A stretch of DNA of 64,000 nt from Nymphaea colorata (GCF_008831285.2 NC_045142.1:12974716-13038715), one strand, 5' to 3'; shown: positions 39,726-48,353, counted from the first letter of the stretch. Made by a program: numbers and translations. Notes: generated by a model not told the origin, from the letters alone.

Positions 39726-40834
39726 AATGTTTTGTTTCCTAGCTAGTACTTTTCTATCTTGTCATAGGCTCATGGCAACTAATAGCTTTTATTTCTGCAA
39801 TCAGCTAAAGGGGAAGGAGGCACGACTATTGCAAGCTATTGAGAAAAGGTCTCTCATACCCAGACTAGTTTGTCTATCAATCCAAAACACTGCAGCATCA
39901 TTCCAGGAAACTTTAGAATCTAATGGGACTTCACATGATAACAAGTCAAATCTGGAACTGCGATCTCTGCTTGATCAATACGCGATCATCCTTGGACTTC
40001 CTTTTGATGATGCAGTAAATATGTTGACCAAGCTCTCAGATGGCCAGAAAGCTCTGCAGGTGTTTCAAACTCTTTCAATCTTTATTCTTCAGATTTGTCT
40101 CTCCTGAGCTAATTACAGATTGATCTTTCTGATAGGATGTAAATTCTGAGATGATCGACTGGATGAACTTCGCTATATTTCATAATGCTTGGATGATCTC
40201 GTCCCACCTAGGGGGTTCAGGTGGCAGCAAGCAAGGAAACTCTTGCTGGACAACTGTTGAGAGCTTGATAGATAAATGTGTTACCCAGTGTCTATTGTCG
40301 TCTGAGCTGCATTCCATGTGTCGTTGGAATACATTTCCTTTGTTAGTACAGATAGTAACAGAATCATTTGCATGGCACCAACTTATAATTCAATCCTGCA
40401 TCCGAATGTTGCACCCCATGGGAAGGAAGAAGAAGAAGGGTGGTGGACTGGATCGGAACCAATCACCTGTTCTACATGCCGTGCGGGGTTCTGTTGATTG
40501 CTTATATCGTGTCATTCAAGATATAAGGGTATGGTTGGCAGAAAAGATTAATATGCCAGAGGATGAAAAATTGGAGAGCTTGTTGACCCTTGTCAGGAGG
40601 GGTGAGGACCATGATAGTATACTTCCAGGTAGCGTTCTGCAGATTGTAGAGGCTGCTGCATGTCTGGGAGAAAGAGAGTTGAGAGGGGAAAGCATTTGCG
40701 AGTCACTTCAAAATTGGAGCTCTGCCGAGGTTGCAAGAAAAATCATTAACAGTCAAAATTTACAACTTTTGGAATTTGATCGTATATGCAATGTGAAATT
40801 GACGTTTTTGGGAGCTTTGAAACATTCTTTCTAG
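8105..40834 (+). CDS. NAA25: N-alpha-acetyltransferase 25, NatB auxiliary subunit (partial, 12 exons)
   Basis: The join is 8105-8234, 9102-9274, 10973-11175, 22608-22738, 24153-24229, 33920-33994, 34078-34270, 36073-36192, 36268-36406, 36547-36587, 39805-40059 and 40136-40834. After the first base the exons give 744 codons plus a stop, and every junction phase agrees. Recognisable family blocks include [74 protein letters not shown] and [14 protein letters not shown]. The family protein is roughly 1,000 residues of TPR-like helical repeats that bind the catalytic subunit NAA20 and anchor NatB to ribosomes. NatB acetylates nascent proteins starting Met-Asp, Met-Glu, Met-Asn or Met-Gln. The amino-terminal roughly 300 residues lie upstream of the window or were not found. 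Only about 7% of the span is coding. All introns are GT-AG, with no frame damage, so the gene looks intact here. Confidence 0.92.
9102..9274 (+). CDS. NAA25: NAA25 exon b
   Basis: Acceptor ttgcag ends at 9101. The product reads [16 protein letters not shown] and continues to [10 protein letters not shown]. The donor gtatat is at 9275, leaving two bases of a Gly codon (phase 2). Confidence 0.9.
10343..10659. mobile_element. hAT-type MITE, TAAGGGTGGG ends
   Basis: The 317-bp element begins taagggtgggtatcgggc and ends gatgcccaggccta, imperfect terminal inverted repeats. It is flanked by a perfect 8-bp duplication, tatgtaat (10335-10342 and 10660-10667). GC-rich arms of gggc/ggcc words flank an A/T-rich centre. 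It sits in NAA25 intron 2, and its family partner is at 38405-38593. The frame at 10348-10545 is an artefact of the GC-rich arm. Confidence 0.88.
10973..11175 (+). CDS. NAA25: NAA25 exon c
   Basis: Acceptor ttctag ends at 10972. The split Gly codon is completed, followed by [13 protein letters not shown] and, later, [16 protein letters not shown]. The donor is gtaagc at 11176, phase 1. The next exon lies 11,432 bp away. Confidence 0.9.
11441..12694 (+). repeat. 5' LTR of the copia element, interrupted
   Basis: The start tgttgagaaataata and the CT-rich 3' part (cagtgacttatt..., gttgcagtttatc) match the 3' LTR at 21635-21897. About 1 kb of foreign sequence (near 11534-12529) splits it between attctttacaaa and cctcaaatcc. 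The exact 3' end, near 12694, is uncertain by several bases. Confidence 0.8.
11534..12529. mobile_element. Insertion in the copia LTR with an internal tandem duplication
   Basis: It begins tagggttgggcatcggg, like the TAAGGGTGGG MITE family. It carries two roughly 280-330-bp units (about 11831-12106 and 12107-12440), each with ggtttccattttag, caatggctggtgga, ggccaatgg and GA-rich segments. A TA/CA microsatellite expands the second unit. It ends near cagcctgttttgggctgggta. No clean target duplication was found, so the right boundary is approximate and membership of the MITE family is inferred from the left end only. Confidence 0.6.
12709..12720 (+). other. Primer binding site (initiator tRNA-Met)
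   Basis: tggtattagagc follows the 5' LTR by about 14 bp. It differs by one base from tggtatcagagc, the complement of the 3' end of plant initiator tRNA-Met used by most plant copia elements. Confidence 0.85.
13230..14019. mobile_element. Non-autonomous transposon, CTATGTCACA family copy 1
   Basis: The body 13238-14011 begins ctgtgccacatgggtac and ends gtacccatacatatgtgacatag, imperfect inverted ends. Its flanks, caaagtga and caaagcgg (6 of 8 matching), fit an 8-bp duplication. Subterminal GTACC/GGTAC words are frequent at both ends, and the right arm contains ccaagttttttgaaaatg, shared with copy 3 at 20810-21268. It interrupts the copia gag. No coding capacity is seen. Confidence 0.75.
13884..13912. 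repeat. (TA)n microsatellite
   Basis: Uninterrupted alternating TA of about 14 repeats inside the GTCACA-family element. Confidence 0.9.
14257..17634 (-). mobile_element. hAT transposon, CATTGTCACA ends, decayed autonomous-type copy
   Basis: The body 14265-17626 begins cattgtcacata and ends tgtgacaatg, a 10-bp inverted terminal repeat. Flanks gtttattc and ttttatta match at 6 of 8 positions. Removing it rejoins the copia Gag frame, which supports the boundaries. Internally it carries - strand transposase segments with a BED-type zinc finger, DUF659 and hAT dimerisation blocks. Shorter relatives without coding sequence lie at 20310-20760, 24860-25105 and 55537-55917. Confidence 0.85.
14705..16660 (-). 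pseudogene. hAT transposase (BED finger, DUF659, dimerisation domain), frameshifted
   Basis: Read from the - strand: 16644-16444 has a BED-like zinc finger ([20 protein letters not shown]). Segment 16148-15870 has the DUF659 words [20 protein letters not shown] and [15 protein letters not shown]. The frame then shifts to [19 protein letters not shown] and continues to about 15290. A further frame change leads to FLNPHLFW. An apparent intron (about 14996-15087) precedes the dimerisation block with [20 protein letters not shown]. The enzyme would excise and insert its own element. At least two frameshifts and internal stops make it inactive, but domain order and spacing are those of a full-length hAT transposase. 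Confidence 0.85.
18411..18535. repeat. Short tandem duplication in the copia protease region
   Basis: The phrases cccat..gtaaacattgcaatg and gctgatg.tagttt occur twice about 67 bp apart, a local duplication within decayed pol. Confidence 0.7.
18618..19413. mobile_element. Non-autonomous transposon, CTATGTCACA family copy 2
   Basis: The body 18626-19405 begins ctatgtcacacggatg and ends gtctgtgtgacgtag. It is flanked by a perfect 8-bp duplication, ctaaggag (18618-18625 and 19406-19413). The left end has repeated gggtacggg; the right end has tgtcgg and gtcgacacggg words. A GC-rich segment near 19100-19200 gives short frames with no recognisable protein. It sits in the protease-like part of the copia element. 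Confidence 0.88.
20127..20809 (+). pseudogene. copia reverse transcriptase segment, interrupted
   Basis: From about 20160 the frame reads [12 protein letters not shown] and [12 protein letters not shown], the start of the copia RT domain. It then runs toward FSHVALVE, where a MITE (20310-20760) cuts in, and resumes [11 protein letters not shown] before the next insertion at 20810. The central catalytic YVDD region is not present, so reverse transcription is impossible from this copy. Confidence 0.75.
20302..20768. mobile_element. Non-autonomous hAT relative, CATTGTCACA family
   Basis: The body of about 20310-20760 begins tattgtcacaaatatcg and ends tatcgtgatatctgtgacact. Flanks tgttgaaa and ggttgata match at 6 of 8. 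The interior is A/T-rich, with many atcgtgata words. Its removal restores the copia RT frame, which confirms it as an insertion. It has no coding capacity. Confidence 0.72.
20802..21276. mobile_element. Non-autonomous transposon, CTATGTCACA family copy 3
   Basis: The body 20810-21268 begins ctaagtcacatgggtac and ends gtacccatacctatgtgacatag. Flanks are atgataag and atgatagg (7 of 8). The right arm shares cccaagttttttgaaaatg and the GTACCCG-rich tract with copy 1. It separates the copia RT and RNase H segments. Confidence 0.85.
21277..21571 (+). pseudogene. copia RNase H segment
   Basis: The frame around 21269-21571 reads [43 protein letters not shown] and ANVFTKPL. These are the RNase H and carboxy-terminal words of copia Pol (canonical E-Y-R-A, D-N-A, ERTKHIEVDCH, ADIFTK). 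It is open to its stop and lies directly before the purine tract and 3' LTR. RNase H would remove the RNA strand during reverse transcription. Confidence 0.85.
21635..21897 (+). repeat. 3' LTR of the copia element
   Basis: The 263-bp unit starts tcttgagaaataatag and ends ttatcttctgaca. Its CT-rich segment and gttgcagtttatc match the 5' LTR. It is followed at once by the taaat duplication. Confidence 0.82.
22608..22738 (+). CDS. NAA25: NAA25 exon d
   Basis: Acceptor gttcag ends at 22607. Bases AG complete the Glu codon left by exon c. The product continues [19 protein letters not shown] and [20 protein letters not shown]. The donor is gtatct at 22739, phase 0. Confidence 0.93.
22739..24152. 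other. NAA25 intron 4, no other feature
   Basis: 1,414 bp between donor gtatct and acceptor tgtag. No transposon end or gene was recognised; the short frames have no family resemblance. Confidence 0.6.
24153..24229 (+). CDS. NAA25: NAA25 exon e
   Basis: Reads [20 protein letters not shown] then GLAVQ. The donor gtttgtg follows CAAAG, phase 2. The next exon is 9,690 bp away. Confidence 0.93.
24852..25105. mobile_element. Truncated CATAGTCACA-family element
   Basis: Starts catagtcacaaataac at 24860 and shares its AT-rich interior (gcaacaaataaaaatt, agaaaat, cagttt) with 55537-55917. The right end is absent; sequence changes near 25105 into gypsy pol. Confidence 0.6.
25107..26225 (-). pseudogene. 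gypsy protease tail and reverse transcriptase, inactive
   Basis: The frame near 26200 reads [11 protein letters not shown], the end of the aspartic-protease region. RT words follow: [93 protein letters not shown] and [11 protein letters not shown]. Two of the three catalytic aspartates are lost: KIDL has become KINL, and the second D of the F-V-D-D box is G. After 25230 the frame shifts, then [17 protein letters not shown] is readable to about 25145. The enzyme would copy element RNA to DNA but cannot here. Confidence 0.88.
26280..26755 (-). pseudogene. gypsy gag remnant
   Basis: A translated stretch of about 26390-26280 on the - strand reads [20 protein letters not shown] and [12 protein letters not shown], words of the Ty3/gypsy Gag domain. 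Upstream sequence toward the primer site is degenerate. The end abuts the protease region through an internal deletion. Confidence 0.65.
26756..26767 (-). other. Primer binding site (initiator tRNA-Met)
   Basis: gctctgatacca on the + strand is the complement of tggtatcagagc. It lies 4 bp inside the LTR boundary at 26772, which fixes the element's orientation as -. Confidence 0.93.
26772..30070 (-). repeat. Long LTR (about 3.3 kb) of the gypsy element
   Basis: Starts tgtcacacccc and ends gaacattaca. It aligns with 1284-4516 and, for about its first 870 bp, with 42705-43577. It contains two copies of the GGGGTCGAG palindrome and a GA-rich tract (about 29500-29830) near its 5' end in element orientation. 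Open frames at 27323-27823 (+) and 27403-27750 (-) correspond to frames in the other copies and are shadows of one conserved LTR segment. Confidence 0.88.
30071..31007. other. Unassigned, purine-rich part of NAA25 intron 5
   Basis: Includes a long GA/AA-rich tract (about 30085-30280). No recognisable exon or transposon end. Confidence 0.4.
31008..31264. mobile_element. Tourist-like (PIF/Harbinger) MITE
   Basis: The body 31011-31261 begins gggtgcgtttgata and ends tatcaaatgtgccc, inverted repeats matching at 12 of 14 positions. It is flanked by tta on both sides (31008-31010 and 31262-31264), the TTA duplication typical of PIF/Harbinger. The 251-bp interior is non-coding. Confidence 0.85.
31371..31640 (-). 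repeat. Possible LTR start next to a primer-site-like motif
   Basis: atgatacca (31371-31379) is the complement of tggtatcat, resembling a tRNA-Met primer site. It is directly followed by tgttacatctc, which could begin an LTR in - orientation. No far LTR end, gag or pol was identified, so this is tentative. Confidence 0.35.
31641..33919. other. Unassigned part of NAA25 intron 5
   Basis: Relatively GC-balanced sequence with several 60-120-codon open frames (for example 32260-32622 -, 32885-33163 +). None shows a recognisable domain. It may be decayed retroelement DNA, given the primer-site-like motif nearby. Confidence 0.35.
33920..33994 (+). CDS. NAA25: NAA25 exon f
   Basis: Acceptor ttctcag ends at 33919. 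Reads [15 protein letters not shown] then AIPAAYE, closing with TG before gtaagt (phase 2). Confidence 0.9.
34078..34270 (+). CDS. NAA25: NAA25 exon g
   Basis: Acceptor ttccag ends at 34077. The first base completes a Cys codon at the junction; then [18 protein letters not shown] and [14 protein letters not shown] follow. The donor is gtatgg at 34271, phase 0. Intron f-g is only 83 bp. Confidence 0.92.
34619..34681. repeat. Two 34-bp tandem units
   Basis: gcttgtaatggccaaaatgg occurs twice, 34 bp apart, in NAA25 intron 7. Confidence 0.85.
35192..35272. repeat. (TG)n/(TA) compound microsatellite
   Basis: Alternating tg runs broken by tatatg and tatgcattta within NAA25 intron 7. The cysteine/valine-rich frame here is an artefact. 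Confidence 0.9.
35916..36039. repeat. 58-bp tandem duplication
   Basis: atactctatctgg and ctctgttttttattgtcat recur with a 58-bp offset. The second unit carries a short insertion. It lies just before exon h. Confidence 0.8.
36073..36192 (+). CDS. NAA25: NAA25 exon h
   Basis: Acceptor cttcag ends at 36072. Reads [20 protein letters not shown] then [17 protein letters not shown]. The donor gttgtg at 36193 is phase 0. The following intron is 75 bp with no stop in frame. Confidence 0.92.
36268..36406 (+). CDS. NAA25: NAA25 exon i
   Basis: Acceptor cctgcag ends at 36267. Reads [20 protein letters not shown] and [16 protein letters not shown]. The donor gtttgc at 36407 is phase 1. Confidence 0.92.
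36547..36587 (+). CDS. NAA25: NAA25 exon j (41 bp)
   Basis: Acceptor ttgacag ends at 36546. Two bases complete Gly, then [13 protein letters not shown]. The donor gtaaat is at 36588, phase 0. Too short to appear as an open frame, but its phase and sequence bridge the neighbouring exons. Confidence 0.88.
37260..37690. repeat. AT-rich relic resembling the CATTGTCACA-family interior
   Basis: The stretch about 37480-37640 (tcgtgataaat, ttttcaaaatatagtgat, tttttcctttttt) resembles the interior of 20310-20760. Clean ends and a target duplication were not found. It lies in NAA25 intron 10. Confidence 0.4.
38397..38601. mobile_element. hAT-type MITE, TAAGGCTGGG ends
   Basis: The body 38405-38593 (189 bp) begins taaggctgggcatcgggc and ends gcccgatacccaccctta, near-perfect inverted repeats. 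It is flanked by a perfect 8-bp duplication, actactag (38397-38404 and 38594-38601). The interior is A/T-rich. Same family as 10343-10659. In NAA25 intron 10. Confidence 0.92.
39658..39721. repeat. (TA)32 microsatellite
   Basis: Uninterrupted TA repeat ending 83 bp before NAA25 exon k. Length variation here could alter spacing around the branch region; that effect is inferred. Confidence 0.95.
39805..40059 (+). CDS. NAA25: NAA25 exon k
   Basis: Acceptor gcaatcag ends at 39804, giving [20 protein letters not shown] in phase 0 with exon j. The alternative acceptor catag at 39769 would read AHGN and stop, so 39805 is preferred. The exon continues to DGQKALQ, with donor gtgttt at 40060. Confidence 0.88.
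40136..40834 (+). CDS. NAA25: NAA25 last exon
   Basis: Acceptor ctgatag ends at 40135. Reads [19 protein letters not shown] and runs 232 codons to a tag stop ending at 40834. It contains a basic GRKKKKGG patch and a segment SWHQ-like then [19 protein letters not shown]. The last residues are GALKHSF. Confidence 0.92.
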   Translation, partial: DVNSEMIDWMNFAIFHNAWMISSHLGGSGGSKQGNSCWTTVESLIDKCVTQCLLSSELHSMCRWNTFPLLVQIVTESFAWHQLIIQSCIRMLHPMGRKKKKGGGLDRNQSPVLHAVRGSVDCLYRVIQDIRVWLAEKINMPEDEKLESLLTLVRRGEDHDSILPGSVLQIVEAAACLGERELRGESICESLQNWSSAEVARKIINSQNLQLLEFDRICNVKLTFLGALKHSF

Positions 40835-42297
40835 GTTATGGAGGAGCATCTCTTGTTCGCTTTGCTTAAAATATATGTAATTTTAAATTCTTTTCCATGT
40901 CATGGCATTCCTAATTGATTTTGTAGTCGCAAACATTTGAAATGTTGTATATGTTTTTTCCTCATTTTTTCAAACTTCGGGAATTAAATTCTTAATGTCT
41001 TAACAAAGGGTGGCCTTTCCAAGATTGTGCAGGTTCTGATTATCAAACTGATCAGAAGCATTTTCCTTGCGTAAAAGTTACATCAACACACGTGCTAAGC
41101 CAGAATTTTTTTAAATTTATATGCGGCTGAAAGGCATTGTAAATGGGGAGCAGCGTTCTCTTCTGTAGTAATTGTTTGTGTGTGGACGTACACCAGAAGG
41201 TAAGAGTTCGTTCATGATGAGATGGGAAATATGCAAATCTTGCGCCGACCAATGCACTTTTTACTGGTTTTGATTTCGTATGTCTGTATCTTATGAACCT
41301 CTCTACCGCTCAGGTATCTTGCATTTTCATGAGCGTGATTTAGCTAGAAGTTTAATAGTATTTGCCAATAATCATCAAGAAGGAAGCAACCTGTCGGCTA
41401 AGGACATAGTAGCCTATTCACCTTTATGGTCACTTTTTGTTTTTGGAGAAAATTGTTCTTTAGAGGAGAGTTTTGTCCACCACCTTCATGCACACGAGAA
41501 TGACTGTAGGCACCCTTATGATGTCACTGCTCATCTTATCTTTGAATAAAAGAAAGCAAATTGGCCGAACGTGCTTGTGCTTCTACCTCAATACGCTTTC
41601 TCGTGCTTCTTTGTAAAAAACTTGCCCCTTCTTTGTACAAGCTTGCTCCCCCGGCACCTTTTTCATGCTTCGTTGTAAAAGAATGCATTGTATGCTTGTA
41701 TTGCCTTTTCCACTGTAAAAATGGCTGCGTATGGTTGTAAGTAGTAATGAGGCATAATGGAATGGTACTGCAGGAAGTTATGTTGAAAAAATGAACAGAA
41801 AAGCTACAAATTTGTGAGGCCATAAGTAGTGAATAGATTTCCATGTCATTGTTTTCCTGTTTTTTTTGTTCTAAATCATGTGCAATATATTTACATTGTC
41901 ATACAGTTATTTGCATACTCATAACTTCCTTCGATGGTTGGACTATTTTCCACCTATTGACAAGCTGGCTTGGTTATGGACACAAAATGTTTTGCCACCA
42001 TATATTGGCCAGCAATTGGTTGTACATTAGAGTCAATAAGTTCATATATCATGCCTCTTGCAACGAAATCACACATCTTGGGATCAAATCATATAACATT
42101 TTTTGCACAGAATTACTATGACATTCAGACCATGGGACATAAATGGACATTATTTTCACATGTAAACTAATGAAACAACCCATCCCTGGAACAAAATCGT
42201 ACAACTTTTTTGTTTTTATTAATCTAATCTAGCTAGTAATCAAAATTGTATTTCATTCCACATTAAATCATGCTTTATTGATATTTGTACCACATAT
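40835..42297. other. NAA25 3' flank
   Basis: Probably the 3' untranslated region followed by intergenic sequence. An 89-codon frame at 41280-41549 has no recognisable family. No polyadenylation site can be assigned with confidence. Confidence 0.45.
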
Positions 42298-42500
42298 TAA
42301 GGCTGGGCATCGGGTCAGGCCGGGCCAGCCTGACTCAATAAAAACGTTCATTTTTAAGTCCGATTACTTAATTGGGCCAGCCCGATACCCGGCTTGTTAA
42401 TAATCGGGCAGGGTCGGGCCTATAGCTAATCGGGCCTCGGGCTTGATCTTATGCCCGAGGCCCGGCCCGTCCTGATTATTAACGGGTCGGGCCGGGCTTC
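42298..42500. mobile_element. GC-rich element with TAAGGCTGGGCATCGGG left end, rearranged
   Basis: Starts taaggctgggcatcggg like the two MITEs above. The right part contains a nested palindrome, from gttaataatcggg near 42395 to cctgattattaac near 42483. The expected 8-bp duplication (ccacatat on the left) was not found on the right, so the copy is truncated or composite. Confidence 0.55.
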
Positions 42501-42704
42501 TTTTGGCCGGACTTCTCTTACATTGTGATATTTCCTGTGAGTAACCTAAGCTCTGTTGCATTCGAAGTTCTAACCTGTTACATAGACACAAATGCAGGTC
42601 AGACGTGGATAAACATTCTTCGTACAACTTTTGTGAACAAACTGCTTTATTAAATTAGGGAAACAACTAACATCTATAGAACAATTAGAATGTCATGTTG
42701 ATTC

Positions 42705-43577
42705 TGTCACACCCCAACTTTTTGACCCTCAAATAATTTTTTTTTCTTAAACAGAAAGCATTGAGGAGCGACGATACAACAATTCAAAAAGGAGTGAGTT
42801 ATGCCATTCGAAACAATGGGGCAAACTTTCATTTATATAACAATTTCAGTTCATACAAATTCACATCTGTGTATGACAAAAATGCCCCAAACCATATAAT
42901 TGATACCTAACAAAAACAAGACATCAATAAAATCAAAATAAGACGACCCAAAACCTCCCCAGTAAGATGTAAGTGAAGCCATCTGATAAACCTGCTGCCT
43001 CGGGTCTACCAAAACCTGAAAAAAGAAACAACTGAAGGCTTAGCCTTCGTAATATGGCAACAAGTCAGTAAATCCTCAAACCCTTTAAGTATGAACTCAA
43101 ATATGAGATAATCACAATTATAAAAGCAAATCATCATCATGTCATGACGGGGCATAGTCACATGACTTGACAAGAAGACCCTTCACATATACCACGACAA
43201 GTAAAGGCCACTCAATGATCACGATAACACCATTTCAATTCACATGCAAGACATGCATAAACATATCATTCTCATTCATTTCATTCACATGCACATCATT
43301 CATATACCTTTCATTCATATTCTTTTCATTTTCATTAGCTTCAGTGAATTGACAGTTCCTATGGGTGCACCCACAGGCACGTGCACACCGTGGGCGGCCT
43401 ATAGCCGGGAGACAACCCCCATGGTGGCCCAAAATAGTATGGATCCACTCCCACTGCAGCGGTAGAGCACTCATCTATGGATACGTGAATTTCAAGAAGA
43501 GATACTCAGCCTTTCATAGGACACCCAGGTTGGAAAGGCGTGAGCCCAAAACTCCAAACACATCACACAACAGTGCC
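42705..43577 (-). repeat. Partial third copy of the long gypsy LTR
   Basis: Starts tgtcacaccccaac and follows the other copies (aaacatgaga-like, ttgacagttcc, gggtgca, ggatcca segments) until cacatcacacaacagt. There it breaks into a poly-C/CA/TA simple repeat. The remaining roughly 2.4 kb of LTR is absent. Confidence 0.82.
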
Positions 43578-43642
43578 CCCCCCCCCCCCCACACACACAC
43601 AAACACACATATATATATATATGCATCACACACACACACAAA
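43577..43642. repeat. (C)n(CA)n(TA)n compound simple repeat
   Basis: A run of C, then CA repeats, then TA, then CA, at the broken end of the LTR copy. A repeat tract may have promoted the break. Confidence 0.9.
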
Positions 43643-44517
43643 CATTTCTTTTCACATCAATATCATTTTTCTTTTAAACTTTCTTATATGTGTATATGTG
43701 ATAGTATGTACACGTATTGTGCATCTTTCTCTATCTCTCTTTCTTTTAAGAGTTTCTCTTCCTCTTTATTTAAATTAAGATTCCATTTTCAAAAGCTTAT
43801 ACATATGAAGATATGTATCTCCCCTTCTTTTAAAATCTTTCACTTAGTGATTTTCAAAATCTCTTTCTCTTTCTCCATATTTCTCTTGTGACTATGTCTT
43901 TATCTTTTCCATTTTTTTGAACATATTTTTCTTTCAAGATCTTTTTATTTATCGACTTCACCAAGACCAAAACTCAAGTAATAACTCAATATTGGATTCA
44001 TGTTTGATGGTCTACAACCTCATTCTATTTTCAAAAACTTTTCTTTCTTCATAAAAATATTTATAACAATTATAAAAACAAAAACCTTAGATGGATAATA
44101 TGATAGGAATGCTTTTAAATCAATGTTATGGTAGGAATGAATTATTCTCTTTTAATCATATAAGATTAAAGCATTCACACTCACTTAACATCACTTGTGA
44201 TCTCATGCACTTCTCTAAAGAATTTAAGCAAGATAAGATGAAGCTCTTAATAGGTAATAACTGATTTAGCACAAAATCTCAAACCTATTTAAAGTCTTAA
44301 GAGAACATTAAAGTGACACAAGAGTGATCTCCAAAGTTTTCCAAATATTTATAAAGATTTCTCAAATCAAAATGTTTTACCCTCTCGAAAGATTCTTCAG
44401 AACTTTCTCAAAAGTTTGAAACATCAAATCTTCAACATTTTTTCAAACACTACACTGCATATAGAATGGAGAAGATGTTTAAGCCAAAATAAAATGTATC
44501 AAGAATAATCATAGCCC
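43643..44517. other. Unassigned CT/A-rich stretch
   Basis: Rich in tttct and ctctt words. No gene or transposon end recognised. Confidence 0.4.
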
Positions 44518-44820
44518 TTGGATCGATTACTTCCGGTAAAGGCATCGGGAACGATCGGTCCTCGTACCGACGGGCGAGTCTCTTTCTTTCTTATTTTCAA
44601 AACAAAAACTCATTTTTCCGGAGCACACCAAAACCAAAAGAAATTTTGGGGATGCAAACAAAATGTCATGGTTAAAAATGGTATGGATGATATAGATAAT
44701 ATAATTTTAAAAATTCATAATAGTGTAAAATATTTAACAAGATCACTAAAACAGAAACATGCTTTTAAGCAATGTGTAAAGGCAATGAGTTTGGATGACA
44801 AAAAAAAGTTTAAACTATGA
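44518..44820 (+). pseudogene. Possible hAT transposase relic
   Basis: The last 50 codons of this frame read DDIDNIILKIHNSVKYLTRS and FKQCVKAMSLDDKKKFKL. They resemble the hAT transposase segment in which a V-x-K-I-R-N-x-V-x-Y-V-like helix precedes the second catalytic region. The resemblance is short and no ends were found. Confidence 0.4.
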
Positions 44821-46374
<1,554 letters not shown>

Positions 46375-46640
46375 TATGGTTATATTATGTACTTATATCA
46401 TATAGTTATATGCATTGTTAATTTGTTATACCTTGTTATAAACTTATATATATATACACTATAACATTATTATGTTAAATTGTATTGTAGTACAATTTGT
46501 AATTCCTGTTATATGTATTGTAATACGTGTTATATGTATATATTGTTGTGTACAGCCTGCTATACCTGTTATATATTGCATCAACCTATAAATGTATATA
46601 TTGTTAGCCTATTATATAATATGTAGTATTGTGATACCTG

Positions 46641-46641
<1 letters not shown>

Positions 46642-46718
<77 letters not shown>
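46642..46718. repeat. (TA)n tract, about 38 repeats
   Basis: A second uninterrupted TA tract 270 bp after the first, in a region built of ttatatgtat-type words. Confidence 0.97.
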
Positions 46719-46720
<2 letters not shown>

Positions 46721-47197
46721 TATGTTTTGTTACTGTTGTGTACTTATATGTATACTGTTATGCATTATTAGTCTTTTTTGTTATATTGTCTTTCTTTAAG
46801 TACATATGGATTAAAACCTTCTTGCGGATTTACATTCCTTCTTCTAGAGATCAGATTTAGTCTTTTTCTGTTTCTTGTATTAAATTACATTTAATGAGTA
46901 ATGTTAAACTTCTTTTATTGATTTTGTATGTTCAATGAAGTCAACAATTAATTTTTGATTGTTTAAGTTGATTATGCTTGTTATATTATTACTCTCCACA
47001 TTTTAAATATTAGTAATAATTAATCTAAATAACTTGACATATTAACATAACTAAAAAATATTTAAAAAAATGGAAATCTTTTTTGCCTAGGCGCTAGGCT
47101 CTGCCTGGCTGCTTGGCTCCTTGACAACATATATTTCACTATACATAATAATTGTCTAATGACAAAAAAAATCACGTAAAAAACAAAAAACTAACAT

Positions 47198-47605
47198 TCA
47201 TGACTTATATAACTCTAGATTTACTAAGCATCCTAAGTAAGACACCTTTTCGCTTATAAAAGGGTTAAGAAAAAAATGTTTCCATTCTTTGTTCATCATC
47301 AGTAAGATGAAGACATGCTTCAGTTTGTAACTCTTATTCATGACCAATGACTTCACTTGTTTAAAATATGTCTCTTTTAGTATATTTATTTGAATATCTC
47401 TGCTTGCGTATGACATTACTTTTCTCAATCTAACAACTTTCTCAAAAGCATCTTTCATTATCTCAAGCTCTTTTAAATCATCTTCATTTGTGCTTCTTCT
47501 CCTTTTACGCCTTGGCAATGAACCTGTACTAGGCTGAACTTGGACTTCATACTGCTTTCCTAAAGCGACTAATGGTTTTAATACTACTTGATTTTGAGAA
47601 ACCAT
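47198..47605 (-). pseudogene. Harbinger Myb-like partner ORF, carboxy-terminal part
   Basis: A 135-codon open frame with a basic LPRRKRRRST patch followed by helical sequence (DDLKELEIMKDAFEKVVRLR) and a tail with NKEWKHFFLNPF. Harbinger partner proteins carry an amino-terminal Myb/SANT-like DNA-binding domain, a basic nuclear-localisation patch and a helical tail; here the amino-terminal domain is not visible. In known elements this partner carries the transposase into the nucleus and onto element ends. Assignment rests on position, orientation and general composition, not on a diagnostic motif. Confidence 0.5.
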
Positions 47606-48353
47606 TTCATCAATAAGCTAATATGCATATCCAGTACTCTCATAAGTTGAAGTCATTCAATTGCATTTTGCTTTGGTTGTTAACCATCCTTCTATTGTTG
47701 CTCTATCATTACCAAATAAATTTACTGACTTATCAGAGTTCGGAATATGTGATGTCATCTACTTTTTTTGCTATTGGATTTGTCTATATAAAAAAATGCA
47801 AAAAAGATAACAATGGTAAAAAAAACTCATATTTAACATAAAAATTGATTATCAAATCAATAATAAATAAATTGTAAAAAATAAAATTAGGTACCTCTAT
47901 TAGTGACTTTGATACTTTGGGTTCAACTATCTACATATTTGTCTTTGAATCAATGTTAAATCCACTCAAATCATTTTTAAAGATGTCATAAAGCTGTTGA
48001 AGTTAGACTTCAACATTTTTATTTAATTTTTTATGTGATTTTTGGTGAGTATTTTGCCCAACTTATCATTCAACTCTATCACAACATTATCATACATAGT
48101 TGTAATAAAAGTACTATTCACTTTATTATTTGTTATACATCAATGAGCACATCATCTATAAATTGATTTTATTGTATCTTGTGAGTTTTTCCTCTATTTG
48201 TATGTGTTTGATTCTTCTTCATTGTTATTAGCTAAATGTAGAGAAAAACAAGTTTAGAAACGACGTACATGATGAAAAAACCACATGTAGTAACAAAAGA
48301 TCAAGTAATTAAATCAAAATCTACAATGACACATAATATAAAAGAAAAAAACA

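Noticed and set aside
39510-39746. Tyr/Ile repeat frame
   Set aside because: It reads through the (TA)n microsatellite, in the intron before NAA25 exon k.
39769-39804. Alternative upstream acceptor for NAA25 exon k (catag at 39765-39769)
   Set aside because: It gives a stop within five codons, whereas the acceptor at 39804 continues the frame and the family sequence.
41280-41549. 89-codon frame as a gene between NAA25 and PDK
   Set aside because: No recognisable family, no splice or promoter context; it may be part of the NAA25 3' flank.
47085-47125. CCTAGGC-containing patches at 45960-46090 and 47085-47125 as ends of one element
   Set aside because: They share a few words, but no matching inverted ends or target duplication could be found.
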